Source: Lysinibacillus xylanilyticus
GTDB taxonomy: Bacteria > Bacillota > Bacilli > Bacillales_A > Planococcaceae
Reading direction: 5' to 3'
Length of the DNA stretch: 64,000 nt
Assembly (NCBI RefSeq): GCF_001183605.1
Contig: NZ_LFXJ01000008.1
Coordinates: forward strand, 1-64,000
Position 1 is the first letter of the stretch, and each line of letters starts with the position of its first letter. Positions 24,536-33,615 of this stretch are shown here, piece after piece. The notes below the pieces were generated by a model that saw nothing but the letters and a program-made list of their open reading frames with translations, searched no databases and had not been told where the DNA came from. The position numbers were made by a program, and so were the translations under genes.

Positions 24536-25000
24536 ATGTTTGCATTTACAGATTTAAATGGTTTACAAGTGGATTTAAGTTTTAAAAGAGGCGAATTGGA
24601 CATTGAGCCTAAGCATGTACTCGTTTTATTAAAACATGAAAATAAGTGGTTATGTACAATTCATAAACGACGTGGTGTAGAGGTTCCAGGAGGAAAGCAA
24701 GAACCTGGGGAAACATTGGAGCAGGCAGCAATTAGGGAAGTATTCGAGGAGACTGGTGTTCATGTGAAAAAACTTAGATGGTTTGCAGAATACGCCGTTC
24801 ATGATGACATTTTATTTTGTAAAACGGTCTTTACCGCACAGTTTGCGGGGCAGGAAGACATTGATTTTGATTTAGAAACTTCAGGAATGACTTGGCTAAC
24901 CGATGAAGAATTTGCTCATCATCCAAATTTAAGCTTTCATATGAAGGATGAAGGTATGCAGAAAATGCTGGAGGAGTTGAAACATTATGACCAATGGTAA
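24536..25000 (+). CDS. ytkD: Nudix hydrolase, YtkD-type nucleoside triphosphatase
   Basis: A 154-residue Nudix protein with the full box GX5EX7REUXEEXGU visible from GGKQEPGETLEQ to REVFEETGV (about residues 58-80). B. subtilis YtkD removes oxidised nucleotides (8-oxo-dGTP) and has RNA 5'-pyrophosphohydrolase activity. The length and start segment (LNGLQVDLSF) match. AAAGGAG precedes the ATG. It overlaps the following hydrolase gene by 14 bases. Confidence 0.92.
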   Translation: MFAFTDLNGLQVDLSFKRGELDIEPKHVLVLLKHENKWLCTIHKRRGVEVPGGKQEPGETLEQAAIREVFEETGVHVKKLRWFAEYAVHDDILFCKTVFTAQFAGQEDIDFDLETSGMTWLTDEEFAHHPNLSFHMKDEGMQKMLEELKHYDQW

Positions 25001-25760
25001 GATCGTTGGAAAACGTCCTTATCCTTCGCCTAATCCAGCTATTCGTTTAACGGAAATTACTTATATGTCACATGGTCTACGTGTGAAGGGATTACTAGCA
25101 GAGCCTAAAGCAGAAGGTACATATGATGGCTTTTTATATTTGCGGGGAGGTATGCAAAGTATTGGCATGGTTAGACCTTCGCGTGTCGCACAGTTTGCAG
25201 CTCAAGGCTTTATCGTTTTTGCCCCATATTACCGTGGCAATCGAGGTGGAGAAGGTCGAGATGAGTTTGCAGGAGCTGATCGGTATGACGCTGTATACGC
25301 AGTAGACGTACTAAAACAGTTTTGCAATGATAATATACATGTCTTTGGTTTTTCACGTGGTGGTATTATGGCTCTTTGGACTGCAATCTTACGTAGAGAT
25401 ATTACATCTGTTGTGACATGGGCAGGGGTATCTGATGCAACAGCTACATATTGGGAGCGAACAGATATGCGCAGGATGATGAAGCGTGTTATTGGTGGGA
25501 CACCTAATCGTGTACCAGAGGCTTATGATGCTCGAACACCACTTTTTGAGGTAGAGCACATTACAGCTCCAGTACTTATTATTCATGGCTACCGTGATGA
25601 AAATGTAGATATTGAACATGCAAGACAGTTAGAATTTTATTTGAAGGATGCTAATAAAAGATATGAAACATGGTATGATCTTCGCTATGCTCATCAGTAT
25701 CCACCGGCCAAAAATAGAGCAACAGTACATGCACTTTGCGAGTGGATGAAACTTCAATAA
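24987..25760 (+). CDS. Alpha/beta hydrolase of the prolyl oligopeptidase (S9)-like type
   Basis: 257 residues. Nucleophile serine in GFSRGGIMALW (about residue 120), acid in IHGYRDENVD and histidine in RYAHQYPPA give a complete triad. The N-terminal segment (PNPAIRLTEITYMSHGLRVKGLL) looks like the short beta entry of S9-like esterases such as B. subtilis YtmA. It overlaps ytkD and is translated from GGAGGAG. The substrate is unknown. Confidence 0.85.
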   Translation: MTNGKIVGKRPYPSPNPAIRLTEITYMSHGLRVKGLLAEPKAEGTYDGFLYLRGGMQSIGMVRPSRVAQFAAQGFIVFAPYYRGNRGGEGRDEFAGADRYDAVYAVDVLKQFCNDNIHVFGFSRGGIMALWTAILRRDITSVVTWAGVSDATATYWERTDMRRMMKRVIGGTPNRVPEAYDARTPLFEVEHITAPVLIIHGYRDENVDIEHARQLEFYLKDANKRYETWYDLRYAHQYPPAKNRATVHALCEWMKLQ

Positions 25761-25829
25761 AACATTATGTTTTGAGAGAAGTGTATTGTTTGAAGTACGT
25801 AAAAAGTAAAAGACACAGATCAGGTAGAC

Positions 25830-25872
25830 AAAAAAACGTTCAGGTGCTTTATGGCAGACACCTGAACGGTAA
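25830..25872 (-). terminator. Terminator of the membrane-anchored hydrolase gene
   Basis: CGTTCAGGTG/CACCTGAACG; on the minus strand followed by seven T. It also faces the convergent hydrolase gene. Confidence 0.82.
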
Positions 25873-25883
25873 AAAAAGGCTAT

Positions 25884-26840
25884 TTACTTTATATATTTTT
25901 CTAAAAAGTTATTAATAGTTTTCCAATAAGCGTCTCCGGCAACGCTTTCTGCACCACCATGTCCAGCACCTTCAACTATAAATTTCTCTTTCGGTACATT
26001 GGCGGCCTCATATACTTCATTTAGCATATCAGATGGAACGAATGTATCATTACTTCCATGAATGAATAGCATCGGTGTTTTCGATTTTGCTACTTGCTTG
26101 ACGCTATCAGCTTCACCAAGCGTAAAGTCAGCTCTTAACTTCGTAACAATTGAAGAAAAGTGCATAATAGGAAATTCGGGTAAATTAAAGATTGCTTGCA
26201 ATTGATAGGAGAATTCATTCCAAACTGAGGAATAACCACAATCCTCAATAATAGCCTTAACATTGTTAGGTAGATCCTCTCCTGAGGCCATCATCACTGT
26301 AGCACCTCCCATGGAAACACCATACAAAACAATTTCAGCGTTTTTATCAGAACTGATAACATTATTAATCCAAGAGACTACATCAAGCCGATCATGCCAG
26401 CCCATACCGATATAGGCACCCTCACTTTTTCCATGAGCCCTTGCATCAGGCACGAGTACATTGTAGCCTGTATCATAAAAATGCTTAGCGTACTTTGTCA
26501 TTTGTGAGCCATCAGATGAGTATCCATGAAAAACAATTGCCCATTTATTTGTTGCATTTGTATTTTTAAGCGTATAGGCATGTAATTTCAAATCATCGAA
26601 AGACTGTATATAAGAGTCCTTGTAATTCTCTTTAAACCACTTCTCACTCTCTTCTTTTTCTTTAGCATCCTCAGGACTAAGAGCAATAGAATTGTGTGGA
26701 GCATTAAACACATCTGATTTATCAGTACTAGGATTTAAGGCGAAGTTATAAAAATAATTCCCTGCAAAAAATCCAGCCACAACAAATAATACTAATAGAA
26801 GACTGACAATGGTAATAATCACTTTATACTTTCTTTTCAT
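25884..26840 (-). CDS. Membrane-anchored alpha/beta hydrolase
   Basis: 318 residues. The N-terminus is KRKYKV followed by an uncleaved or cleaved hydrophobic helix (about residues 7-30), placing the domain outside the cell. The triad is complete: Ser in YGVSMGGATV, Asp in HGSNDTFVP and His in GAGHGGAES. FHGYSSDGSQM carries the oxyanion part. Such proteins (YqkD-like) are uncharacterised esterases. The start is the ATG at 26840 after a GGGGGA site, not the longer reading 48 bases upstream. Confidence 0.85.
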   Translation of the reverse strand: MKRKYKVIITIVSLLLVLFVVAGFFAGNYFYNFALNPSTDKSDVFNAPHNSIALSPEDAKEKEESEKWFKENYKDSYIQSFDDLKLHAYTLKNTNATNKWAIVFHGYSSDGSQMTKYAKHFYDTGYNVLVPDARAHGKSEGAYIGMGWHDRLDVVSWINNVISSDKNAEIVLYGVSMGGATVMMASGEDLPNNVKAIIEDCGYSSVWNEFSYQLQAIFNLPEFPIMHFSSIVTKLRADFTLGEADSVKQVAKSKTPMLFIHGSNDTFVPSDMLNEVYEAANVPKEKFIVEGAGHGGAESVAGDAYWKTINNFLEKYIK

Positions 26841-26924
26841 ATTTTTCCCCCTAAAACTACTATTATGAATTATACACAAAGTTAACAATATGAAAAGTAG
26901 AATTCTCTAAAATGGGGGGGATTA

Positions 26925-26957
26925 AAAAAGGAACGACTCTATTCGTTTCCTTTGCAT
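26925..26957 (-). terminator. Terminator copy on the distal side of the pckA repeat block
   Basis: Minus strand: GGAAACGA ... TCGTTCC then T7. Near-copy of the pckA terminator at 27606-27642. Confidence 0.8.
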
Positions 26958-27004
26958 GTTGTTGAAATACTATTATGTCATTGGCTCTTTCGGCAAAACG
27001 AGGG

Positions 27005-27399
27005 GGTTGATTTCCGTTCCGACTGAGCGCTTTGTTGTTGCTGTTGCTACGCTTTCGCACAGATAAAACATTTGTTGTTGACGCTTCGCTTTCGCACAGA
27101 TAAAACATTTGTAGCTGTCGCTTTGCTTTCGCTACAGAAAACATTTGCCGCTGACGCTTCGCTTTCGCGCAGAGCAGAGCTTCCTGGGGCGTCCGATGAG
27201 CCGCTTGGGCCAACAGGTGTTTTTTTGCGCGAAAGCGAAGTGTTAACGTAGCGGCAGCAGCAGGATGTTGGTCACGAAGGCGTTATCACAGGACGTGATG
27301 CTTTTAGCCTTCGTTCCCCTATGAGCTCGCTCCAGGGTCTCATCTGTGACGCTGTGATCTGACCCCCAAGGAGTCGCTCAGTCTCCACTCCAATCAACC
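27005..27399. repeat. Family A element (reverse) with array and nested unit
   Basis: Ends ggttgatt (27005) and aatcaacc (27392). The outer stem reads gactgagcg/cgctcagtc, a compensated change from the usual gactgggcg pair. Contains five GCGAAAGC-type units in tandem (27031-27184). The core hairpin is gccttcgt/acgaaggc with inner gtgat/atcac. A further long unit lies inside the CCAACA/TGTTGG hairpin. Confidence 0.8.
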
Positions 27400-27604
27400 A
27401 CTTCATTTAGCATGTATTTTCTGGCAAATTACTACTCTCTTTTCTGTGCGAGCATCGTGCCGCTTCCGCCGCTTTGTTGCTAGTGTCGCTCCACTTTCGC
27501 ACAATTGTTTTATTACTCTAAATTGGAGCATGGAATGGAAAGTATCCTCAATTAAAGCTCTAAAACATTCACAAAGATTTGCTTGAATATTTTGTTTTTT
27601 AATA
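27400..27604. repeat. Tail segment of the composite block
   Basis: Homologous in order to 20323-20560 (gcatgtatttt start, degenerate unit tgtcgctccactttcgcaca, then acattcacaaagatttgc at the end). It stops at the pckA terminator. Confidence 0.6.
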
Positions 27605-27605
27605 C

Positions 27606-27642
27606 AAAAAAGGGAACGACTGAAATCGTTCCCTTTGCATAG
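27606..27642 (-). terminator. Terminator of pckA
   Basis: Minus strand: GGGAACGA/TCGTTCCC with T6 after it, directly downstream of the pckA stop. Confidence 0.88.
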
Positions 27643-27646
27643 TAAA

Positions 27647-29233
27647 TTATTTTAATGGACCGCCAAGTTTAGTGATAGCTTCAGAAACATCTGAGAACTT
27701 CTTGAAGTTGTCGTTGAATAAACCAGCAAGTTCAGCAGCTTTTTTATCATAAGCAGCTTTGTCTGCCCATGCATCACGAGGATTAAGCACTTCTGTTGGT
27801 ACACCTTCAATAGAAGTTGGGATGTTTAATCCGAATACTGAATCTTGAATTGTTTCAACATTAGTTAATTTGCCATCAATTGCAGCACGTACCATTGCGC
27901 GAGTGTAAGAAAGCTTCATACGGCTACCAGTACCATATTCGCCACCAGTCCAACCAGTGTTCACTAAGAATACTTGTGCACCGTGCTCGTCAATTTTTTG
28001 ACCCAACATTTCAGCATAAACTGTTGCTGGAAGTGGAAGGAATGGAGAACCGAAGCAAGTTGAGAATACTGGTTCTGGCTCTGTTACACCACGTTCTGTA
28101 CCAGCAAGTTTAGATGTGAAACCGCTTAAGAAGTGGTACATTGCTTGCTCTTTTGTTAATTTACTGATTGGAGGTAATACACCAAACGCATCAGCTGTTA
28201 AGAAGATGATTGTTTTTGGGTGACCTGCAACAGATGGATCAACAATATTTTCAATGTATTGAATTGGATAAGCTACACGTGTATTTTCTGTTAATGAACC
28301 ATCATCATAGTCACAAACTCGAGTTTCTGGATCAACAGCTACGTTTTCTAGTACAGAACCGAAGCGGATTGCATTGTAGATTTCTGGTTCTTTTTCAGCA
28401 GAAAGGTTAATTGTTTTTGCATAGCAACCGCCCTCAATGTTGAATACACCGTTATCAGACCAACCATGTTCATCGTCACCGATAAGCTTACGGTCAGGAT
28501 CAGCTGATAAAGTAGTTTTACCAGTTCCAGATAAACCGAAGAATAATGCAACATCACCAGCTTCACCAACGTTTGCTGAGCAGTGCATTGAAAGGATGCC
28601 TTGTTGTGGTAATAAGTAGTTCATAATACCGAAAATAGATTTTTTGATTTCACCAGCGTATTCAGTACCACCGATTAGGATAATTTTCTTTTCAAGTGAT
28701 ACAATGATGAATGTTTCAGAAGCAGTGCCATCAATTGCAGGGTCTGCTTTAAAGTTAGGAGCTGAGATAACTGTGAAGTCAGCAACATGAGAAGCTAATT
28801 CTTCTTTAGTTGGACGGATAAATAATTGATGAGCGAAAAGATTGTGCCAAGCATATTCATTGATTACTTGGATGCTTAATTGTGAATCTTTGTCAGCACC
28901 AGCAAAGCCTTTGAATACGAATAATTCGTCACGTTCTTTTAAATATTTTACTACTTTTACATATAAGTTATCGAACACTTCAGAAGAAATTGGTCGGTTA
29001 ACTTTCCCCCAGTCAATTTTATCCTTTGTACTCTCTTCTTCTACCGTATATTTATCTTTAGGTGAACGACCAGTGTATTTGCCAGTTTCTGCACGAACTG
29101 CGCCATCTACTGTTAACATAGCTTCACCACGAGATGTAGCTTTTTCAGCTAATTGTGGTACTGAAAGTTGAACATTAATGTTACCGCCGTTTAATAATTC
29201 CTTCAGTTCGGTTGCAATTTCTACTGAATTCAT
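27647..29233 (-). CDS. pckA: Phosphoenolpyruvate carboxykinase (ATP)
   Basis: Gluconeogenic enzyme: oxaloacetate + ATP to phosphoenolpyruvate, CO2 and ADP. P-loop [12 protein letters not shown], the kinase-2/metal segment GDDEHGW, and GGCYAKTI are present. The C-terminal region holds [12 protein letters not shown] and [10 protein letters not shown]. 528 residues, standard. ATAAAAAAGGATGG precedes the ATG (weak AAGGA site). A possible -10 TATACT lies near 29302-29307 on the minus strand. In B. subtilis it is repressed by CcpN; I did not identify that site. Confidence 0.97.
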   Translation of the reverse strand: MNSVEIATELKELLNGGNINVQLSVPQLAEKATSRGEAMLTVDGAVRAETGKYTGRSPKDKYTVEEESTKDKIDWGKVNRPISSEVFDNLYVKVVKYLKERDELFVFKGFAGADKDSQLSIQVINEYAWHNLFAHQLFIRPTKEELASHVADFTVISAPNFKADPAIDGTASETFIIVSLEKKIILIGGTEYAGEIKKSIFGIMNYLLPQQGILSMHCSANVGEAGDVALFFGLSGTGKTTLSADPDRKLIGDDEHGWSDNGVFNIEGGCYAKTINLSAEKEPEIYNAIRFGSVLENVAVDPETRVCDYDDGSLTENTRVAYPIQYIENIVDPSVAGHPKTIIFLTADAFGVLPPISKLTKEQAMYHFLSGFTSKLAGTERGVTEPEPVFSTCFGSPFLPLPATVYAEMLGQKIDEHGAQVFLVNTGWTGGEYGTGSRMKLSYTRAMVRAAIDGKLTNVETIQDSVFGLNIPTSIEGVPTEVLNPRDAWADKAAYDKKAAELAGLFNDNFKKFSDVSEAITKLGGPLK

Positions 29234-29489
29234 CGATTAAATACCATCCTTTTTTATAGTATTCCCTTGAGTCTGAGGGAGATTTTCTTAATTTCAAAAA
29301 TAGTATAACACAATTGCTTAAATAATCTATACTAATTCAGAAATTATTTTTCAGATTTTATTACTTTTCAAGAAAACGACAAAAAGTAAATTTAGTCGTT
29401 TTGATAATGCTTCTTACCCTATTTAATAAGTGTTCACACATTCACTTTCGACACAGCAAAATTGTCTTTGGAAGCTTTTAGCTAACATG
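29234..29489. other. pckA upstream region
   Basis: AT-rich promoter region for pckA followed by unremarkable sequence; a small stem (tccct/aggga) lies in the pckA leader. No gene seen. Confidence 0.5.
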
Positions 29490-29640
29490 AGGTTCGCACA
29501 GGATGTGAAGTTTTAGCTTGTTTCGTTATTAGTTGGAGCTTGTCTTCGACTGAAAAGGGGCTACAATCATATTCATCCACCCACATGTTCTGTAGCTGAC
29601 GCTTTCCTTTCACTACAAAATGTCTGTAAAGGGTTACACA
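29490..29640. repeat. Degenerate family A core and a single hairpin unit
   Basis: ctaacatgaggtt, cacaggatgtga and ttttagcttgtttcgtt keep the order of the family A core, with many changes. A separate unit tagctgacgctttcctttca lies at about 29596-29618. Confidence 0.45.
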
Positions 29641-29756
29641 TATGTTAACACATGATGTGAGGTGGAGAGTAGGGATTATTTTGTTTTAATTTACAGCATA
29701 ATACAAATTAGTTTCTCGATTTATTTCCCATACTTTATTTATACGAATACAATCAA

Positions 29757-30005
29757 TTAAGCCTCCGCATAATTGCGTCCGGAATCGGCTTCAAGTCAAC
29801 AAATGTTTTTTGCGCGAAAGCGTAGTGCTAACGCAGCGTCAGCGGCACTATGTTGGTTTCTCAGCCGTTGTTGTTGCTTCGCTTTCGCATAAATTGCCAC
29901 AGGACGTGGTGTTCTTAGACTGAGTTCCTCTTTTTCAGCGGATGTCTTTTGTACCGAAAGCGTAGCGACAGGTACTGGTGTTTTGACACTCGCTAAAAGA
30001 AGTTA
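29757..30005. repeat. Family B element (reverse) with units nested in three of its hairpins
   Basis: Read on the minus strand this is a family B element. A GTACC...GGTAC unit (29955-29982) sits in the loop of the first hairpin. A short unit sits inside the ACTCAGTC hairpin, between gccac and gactgag-like arms. A long unit (gcgaaagcgtagtgctaacg) sits within the CAACA/TGTTG hairpin. The last module gcctccgcataattgcgtcc is intact. Confidence 0.75.
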
Positions 30006-30012
30006 AAAATAT

Positions 30013-30041
30013 TTGACAATGTTCGACCTTTTACGTATTAT
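30013..30041 (+). promoter_or_regulatory. metK promoter
   Basis: TTGACA (30013-30018), 17-base spacer, TATTAT (30036-30041), just before the SAM riboswitch. Confidence 0.88.
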
Positions 30042-30057
30042 GAGATATTGAACGGAT

Positions 30058-30240
30058 ACTCTTATCCCGAGCTGGTGGAGGGTCAGGCCCTGTGAAACCC
30101 GGCAACCTGCATGAACTATTTCACGACATGCGCTGGTGCCAACCTGATGCAAGGGAAAACCCCTTGAACGATAAGAGTGAAAGGTTATGAAGTCATTATT
30201 CCTTTCCTCATGTTAAGTAAACGTGAGAAAAGGATTTTTT
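30058..30240 (+). promoter_or_regulatory. SAM-I riboswitch (S-box) with terminator, controlling metK
   Basis: P1 is actcttatc/gataagagt. The conserved cores GAGGGTCAGGCCCTGTGAA, ACCCGGCAACCTGC and GGTGCCAA...AAGGG are all present (aptamer 30058-30178). A terminator stem (tcctttcctca / tgagaaaagga) with T7 follows (30200-30240). High SAM favours termination, so metK is off when its product is plentiful. Confidence 0.97.
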
Positions 30241-30336
30241 TATTGTTAAAAACGAATTAAAGGTAAGTATTTAGTCCTTTCCTTATTATAATGACGGATC
30301 TTTCAAAATCCTCGTGTTAAAAGCAGCAGCTGTTTA

Positions 30337-30560
30337 TTTGCGCGTAAGTGAAACGACAGCAACAGTTATTTTATTGTGCGAAAGTGTAGTGCAAACGTAA
30401 CGACAGCAACAGTTATTTTATTGTGCGAAAGTGTAGTGCAAACGTAACGACAGCAACAGTTGTTTCATTGTGCGAAAGCGTAGTGCAAACGTAGCGACAG
30501 CAACAGTTGTTTCATTGTGCGAAAGCGTAGTGCAAACGTAGCGACAGCAACAACGGCTTG
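30337..30560. repeat. Tandem array of long GCGAAAGC units, 47-bp period, in the metK leader
   Basis: Five units of the form gtgcgaaagcgtagtgcaaa / cgtagcgacagcaacagttg, the first degenerate. They are identical or nearly so in pairs. The array lies between the riboswitch terminator and the metK ribosome site, so it would be part of the full-length metK mRNA. Confidence 0.85.
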
Positions 30561-30653
30561 GGAGTTCAATCCTTAGGGGCGAACTTGACATGGGTAATGA
30601 GTACCGTATTAATTCACAAATATTATTTGTATAAGTAATAGGAGGAAAATCAA

Positions 30654-31850
30654 ATGACAAACCGTCGACTGTTTACATCAGAGAGTGTAACAGAAGGACA
30701 TCCAGACAAAATTTGTGACCAAATCTCGGATGCCATTTTAGATGCAATTTTAGCAGAAGATCCAAACGCGCGTGTAGCGTGTGAAACAACAGTAACAACA
30801 GGCTTAGCATTAGTAGCAGGAGAAATTACTACTTCTACTTATGTAGATATTAAAGGTATCGTTCGTGATACTGTAGCAGAAATCGGTTATACACGTGGGA
30901 AATACGGCTTTGATGCTGAAAACCTAGCAGTACTTGTTGCTATTGGCGAGCAATCACCTGATATTGCTCAAGGTGTTGACCAAGCATTAGAGGCACGTGA
31001 AGGCTCTATGACAGATGCTGACATTGAAGCAATTGGCGCAGGTGACCAAGGTTTAATGTTCGGTTATGCATGTAACGAAACGCCAGAGCTTATGCCGTTA
31101 CCAATTAGTTTAGCGCATAAATTAGCTCGTCGTTTAACGGAAGTACGCAAATCTGGTGAACTAGCATATTTACGTCCAGATGGAAAAACACAAGTAACGG
31201 TTGAATATGATGAAAACAATGTACCAGTACGCGTTGATACGATTGTAATTTCAACACAGCATGATGAAGAAGCTACACTTGAGCAAATTCAAGCAGACTT
31301 AAAAAAATTCGTTATTACTCCAGTTGTTCCAAGTGAATTACTAGATGTAGATACTAAATATTTCATCAACCCAACTGGCCGATTCGTAATTGGTGGTCCT
31401 AAAGGGGATGCTGGTCTAACTGGACGTAAAATCATCGTTGATACATACGGTGGCTATGCACGTCATGGTGGAGGTGCTTTCTCAGGTAAGGACGCAACTA
31501 AAGTAGACCGTTCGGCGGCATATGCAGCACGCTATGTGGCAAAAAATATCGTAGCAGCTGGTTTAGCGGATCGAGCTGAAGTACAACTAGCTTATGCGAT
31601 TGGTGTTGCTCAACCTGTATCTATTGCTGTTGATACATTTGGGACAGGAAAAGTTGCAGAAAGTGAAATTGTAAAATGGGTACGCGAGCTATTTGATCTA
31701 CGCCCAGCGGGGATTATTAAAATGCTTAATCTGCGTCGTCCTATTTATAAGCAAACTGCAGCATATGGTCACTTCGGTCGTACTGATTTAAATGTACCTT
31801 GGGAACAAACAGACAAAGCTGAATCATTAAAAGAAAAAGCAGGTTTATAA
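30654..31850 (+). CDS. metK: S-adenosylmethionine synthetase
   Basis: Makes SAM from methionine and ATP. The family signatures are [20 protein letters not shown] at the N-terminus (catalytic His in the second part), [12 protein letters not shown], the P-loop-like [19 protein letters not shown] and the C-terminal AYGHFGR. 398 residues, standard. AGGAGG precedes the ATG. The gene lies behind a SAM riboswitch with a 450-base leader containing repeat DNA. pckA is divergent, as in B. subtilis. Confidence 0.98.
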   Translation: MTNRRLFTSESVTEGHPDKICDQISDAILDAILAEDPNARVACETTVTTGLALVAGEITTSTYVDIKGIVRDTVAEIGYTRGKYGFDAENLAVLVAIGEQSPDIAQGVDQALEAREGSMTDADIEAIGAGDQGLMFGYACNETPELMPLPISLAHKLARRLTEVRKSGELAYLRPDGKTQVTVEYDENNVPVRVDTIVISTQHDEEATLEQIQADLKKFVITPVVPSELLDVDTKYFINPTGRFVIGGPKGDAGLTGRKIIVDTYGGYARHGGGAFSGKDATKVDRSAAYAARYVAKNIVAAGLADRAEVQLAYAIGVAQPVSIAVDTFGTGKVAESEIVKWVRELFDLRPAGIIKMLNLRRPIYKQTAAYGHFGRTDLNVPWEQTDKAESLKEKAGL

Positions 31851-31904
31851 ACTATTCAGCTAAAGTGATGAAGTAGCTAGGAAAATATTTTAAAATACTA
31901 TTAA

Positions 31905-31938
31905 AGAAAGGGGCTTTAATAGCCCCTTTCGCTGTTTT
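31905..31938 (+). terminator. Terminator after metK
   Basis: AAAGGGGCT/AGCCCCTTT with a 5-base loop, then cgctgttttt. Confidence 0.85.
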
Positions 31939-32027
31939 TAACGAAAAAATAAGCTCCTAACCCTAATCGTGGATGGCTCGGTTGCCCAAGCAAACGTGGA
32001 GCTGCTTTGATTTAGTTGAAATAGCTA

Positions 32028-32546
32028 TTAATTTTTTGATTGAAGAGATTTATAGTATTGACCTTTTTCTACATATTCACGTATGATGCGTTCCATGTCT
32101 TCTTTATCTTCATCATTTAATTCTCTTACAACCTTTGCAGGACGACCTAATGCTAAGCTATTTGGAGGAATGACTTTGCCTGGAGGTACAAGACTACCCG
32201 CTCCAATGAATGCACCCTCTCCAATCTCCGCCCCGTCTAATACTATAGAGCCCATACCTATTAAGGCTTTTTTTCGAATCGTACAGCTATGTAAAGTTAC
32301 CTGATGTCCTACTGTTACTTCATCTTCAATAATAAGTGGATACTTGGGGCTTTGATGTAAGCAACAGAGGTCTTGAATACTAACTCTTTTTCCTATAATT
32401 GTTGGTGATACATCCCCTCGAATAACTGTGTTAAACCAAATCGTCGTTTCAGCACCTATTGTAACGTCACCAGTAACGGTTGCATAATCGGCAATAAAAA
32501 CAGATGGATCGATATTGGGTGTCTTACCTTTAAATGGATAGATCAT
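32028..32546 (-). CDS. ytoA: Gamma-carbonic anhydrase-like hexapeptide-repeat protein YtoA
   Basis: A left-handed beta-helix trimeric protein with repeated hexapeptides ([LIV]GxxxxI pattern from ADYATVTGDVTIG through GMGSIVLDGAEIG). The histidine ligands of the gamma-carbonic anhydrase family are in LHQSPKYP and TVGHQVTLHSC. 172 residues. Similar proteins bind zinc or iron; carbonic anhydrase activity is not assured. It sits between metK and ytpA, as in B. subtilis. Monocistronic. Confidence 0.9.
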   Translation of the reverse strand: MIYPFKGKTPNIDPSVFIADYATVTGDVTIGAETTIWFNTVIRGDVSPTIIGKRVSIQDLCCLHQSPKYPLIIEDEVTVGHQVTLHSCTIRKKALIGMGSIVLDGAEIGEGAFIGAGSLVPPGKVIPPNSLALGRPAKVVRELNDEDKEDMERIIREYVEKGQYYKSLQSKN

Positions 32547-32682
32547 TAGAATCGCCTCTTTTCTTTCTATGATGTAATATTATCGTATCAAATACGCAAC
32601 TTGATGGAAATATAAAATTAAAATGATCTAGATATTCCGATATAATCATTGTGTAATTATTTTTTTAGGAGGACTATGAGAA

Positions 32683-33489
32683 ATGTGGAAATGGGAAGCT
32701 GATGGACAAGCAAAGGCTGTGGTTGCTATTCTTCATGGTGCATATGAAAATCACCGTTGGTATGCATGGCTTATAGAAAAACTTAGATTGGAAGGCTTCC
32801 ACATAGTCATGGGGGATTTACCTAATCATGGAGTAAATGTAGGGTTTTCACGTGTTCACGATGAAGATTTTAAAGAATACAACAAATATACAAGGCATTT
32901 AATGGAGAATGCTTTTTCGTATAATTTACCTGTATTTTTAATAGGACATGGGCTTGGTGCGACACTATTACTACATACCATGCAAAAACGAAAATATGAA
33001 TGTGCAGGGATTATAATAACTTCACCTTGGCTTCAGTTAAAGCTATTGCCAGGTAAACTATCGAATGCTTTAACTAGTTTAAGTGCCTTGACTGCAAATG
33101 TGAAGTTGACCCATGAAATTACATTAGAATCGTTAACGCGCAGTGTAGAAGGTAGAGATGAGATGAAGGATGAGGTTCCTTTTTCGTCTGTCGTTTCAGT
33201 GAAATGGTATCGAGAGCTACAGCAAATGATGCGTACTTTAGTGTTATTGCCTAAGGCTGAGTTTCCTAATATGCCGATGTTAGTTATGACAGCTGAAAAA
33301 GATAAAATTACTGAAACTAAACAAACGCGTAATTGGCTTCATCAGATGGAATTTACAGAGTTTCAATTCAAAGAATGGGCAAACTGTTATCATAATCTAT
33401 TTCATGAAGTAGAGCGTGACGAGATTTTTGTTTATATACGTGATTTTATCAATAATGCTCTTCGAAGAATTGGCTATATAATTGAATAG
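32683..33489 (+). CDS. ytpA: YtpA-like alpha/beta hydrolase lacking the nucleophile serine
   Basis: 268 residues, similar throughout to monoacylglycerol lipase/lysophospholipase proteins such as B. subtilis YtpA, which is linked to bacilysocin formation. The expected GHSxG elbow reads G88-H89-G90-L91-G92 (IGHGLGA), so residue 90 is Gly (codon ggg, 32950-32952). The other triad positions look kept: Asp in TAEKDKITE, His in NCYHNLFHEVER. HGAYENH provides the oxyanion site. It is therefore probably inactive as a serine hydrolase, or a pseudoenzyme. AGGAGG precedes the ATG. Intact otherwise, with normal codon use. Confidence 0.85.
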   Translation: MWKWEADGQAKAVVAILHGAYENHRWYAWLIEKLRLEGFHIVMGDLPNHGVNVGFSRVHDEDFKEYNKYTRHLMENAFSYNLPVFLIGHGLGATLLLHTMQKRKYECAGIIITSPWLQLKLLPGKLSNALTSLSALTANVKLTHEITLESLTRSVEGRDEMKDEVPFSSVVSVKWYRELQQMMRTLVLLPKAEFPNMPMLVMTAEKDKITETKQTRNWLHQMEFTEFQFKEWANCYHNLFHEVERDEIFVYIRDFINNALRRIGYIIE

Positions 33490-33615
33490 TGAATTACCTC
33501 TCCAATTAACTAGAAAATTACTAACTTTTTGTTACTTGAATATAATGTTGAAATTTTCAGAAAAGTGTAATACTATAATGTCTTAAAGTAATATTTATCA
33601 CATTGGAGGGGTAAA

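Noticed and set aside
26863..27213. 116-codon minus-strand frame near the membrane-anchored hydrolase
   Set aside because: Most of it is GCGAAAGC array sequence of the family A element, and it runs through a terminator.
30418..30660. 80-codon minus-strand frame before metK
   Set aside because: It lies over the 47-bp array and the metK ribosome site, on the opposite strand.
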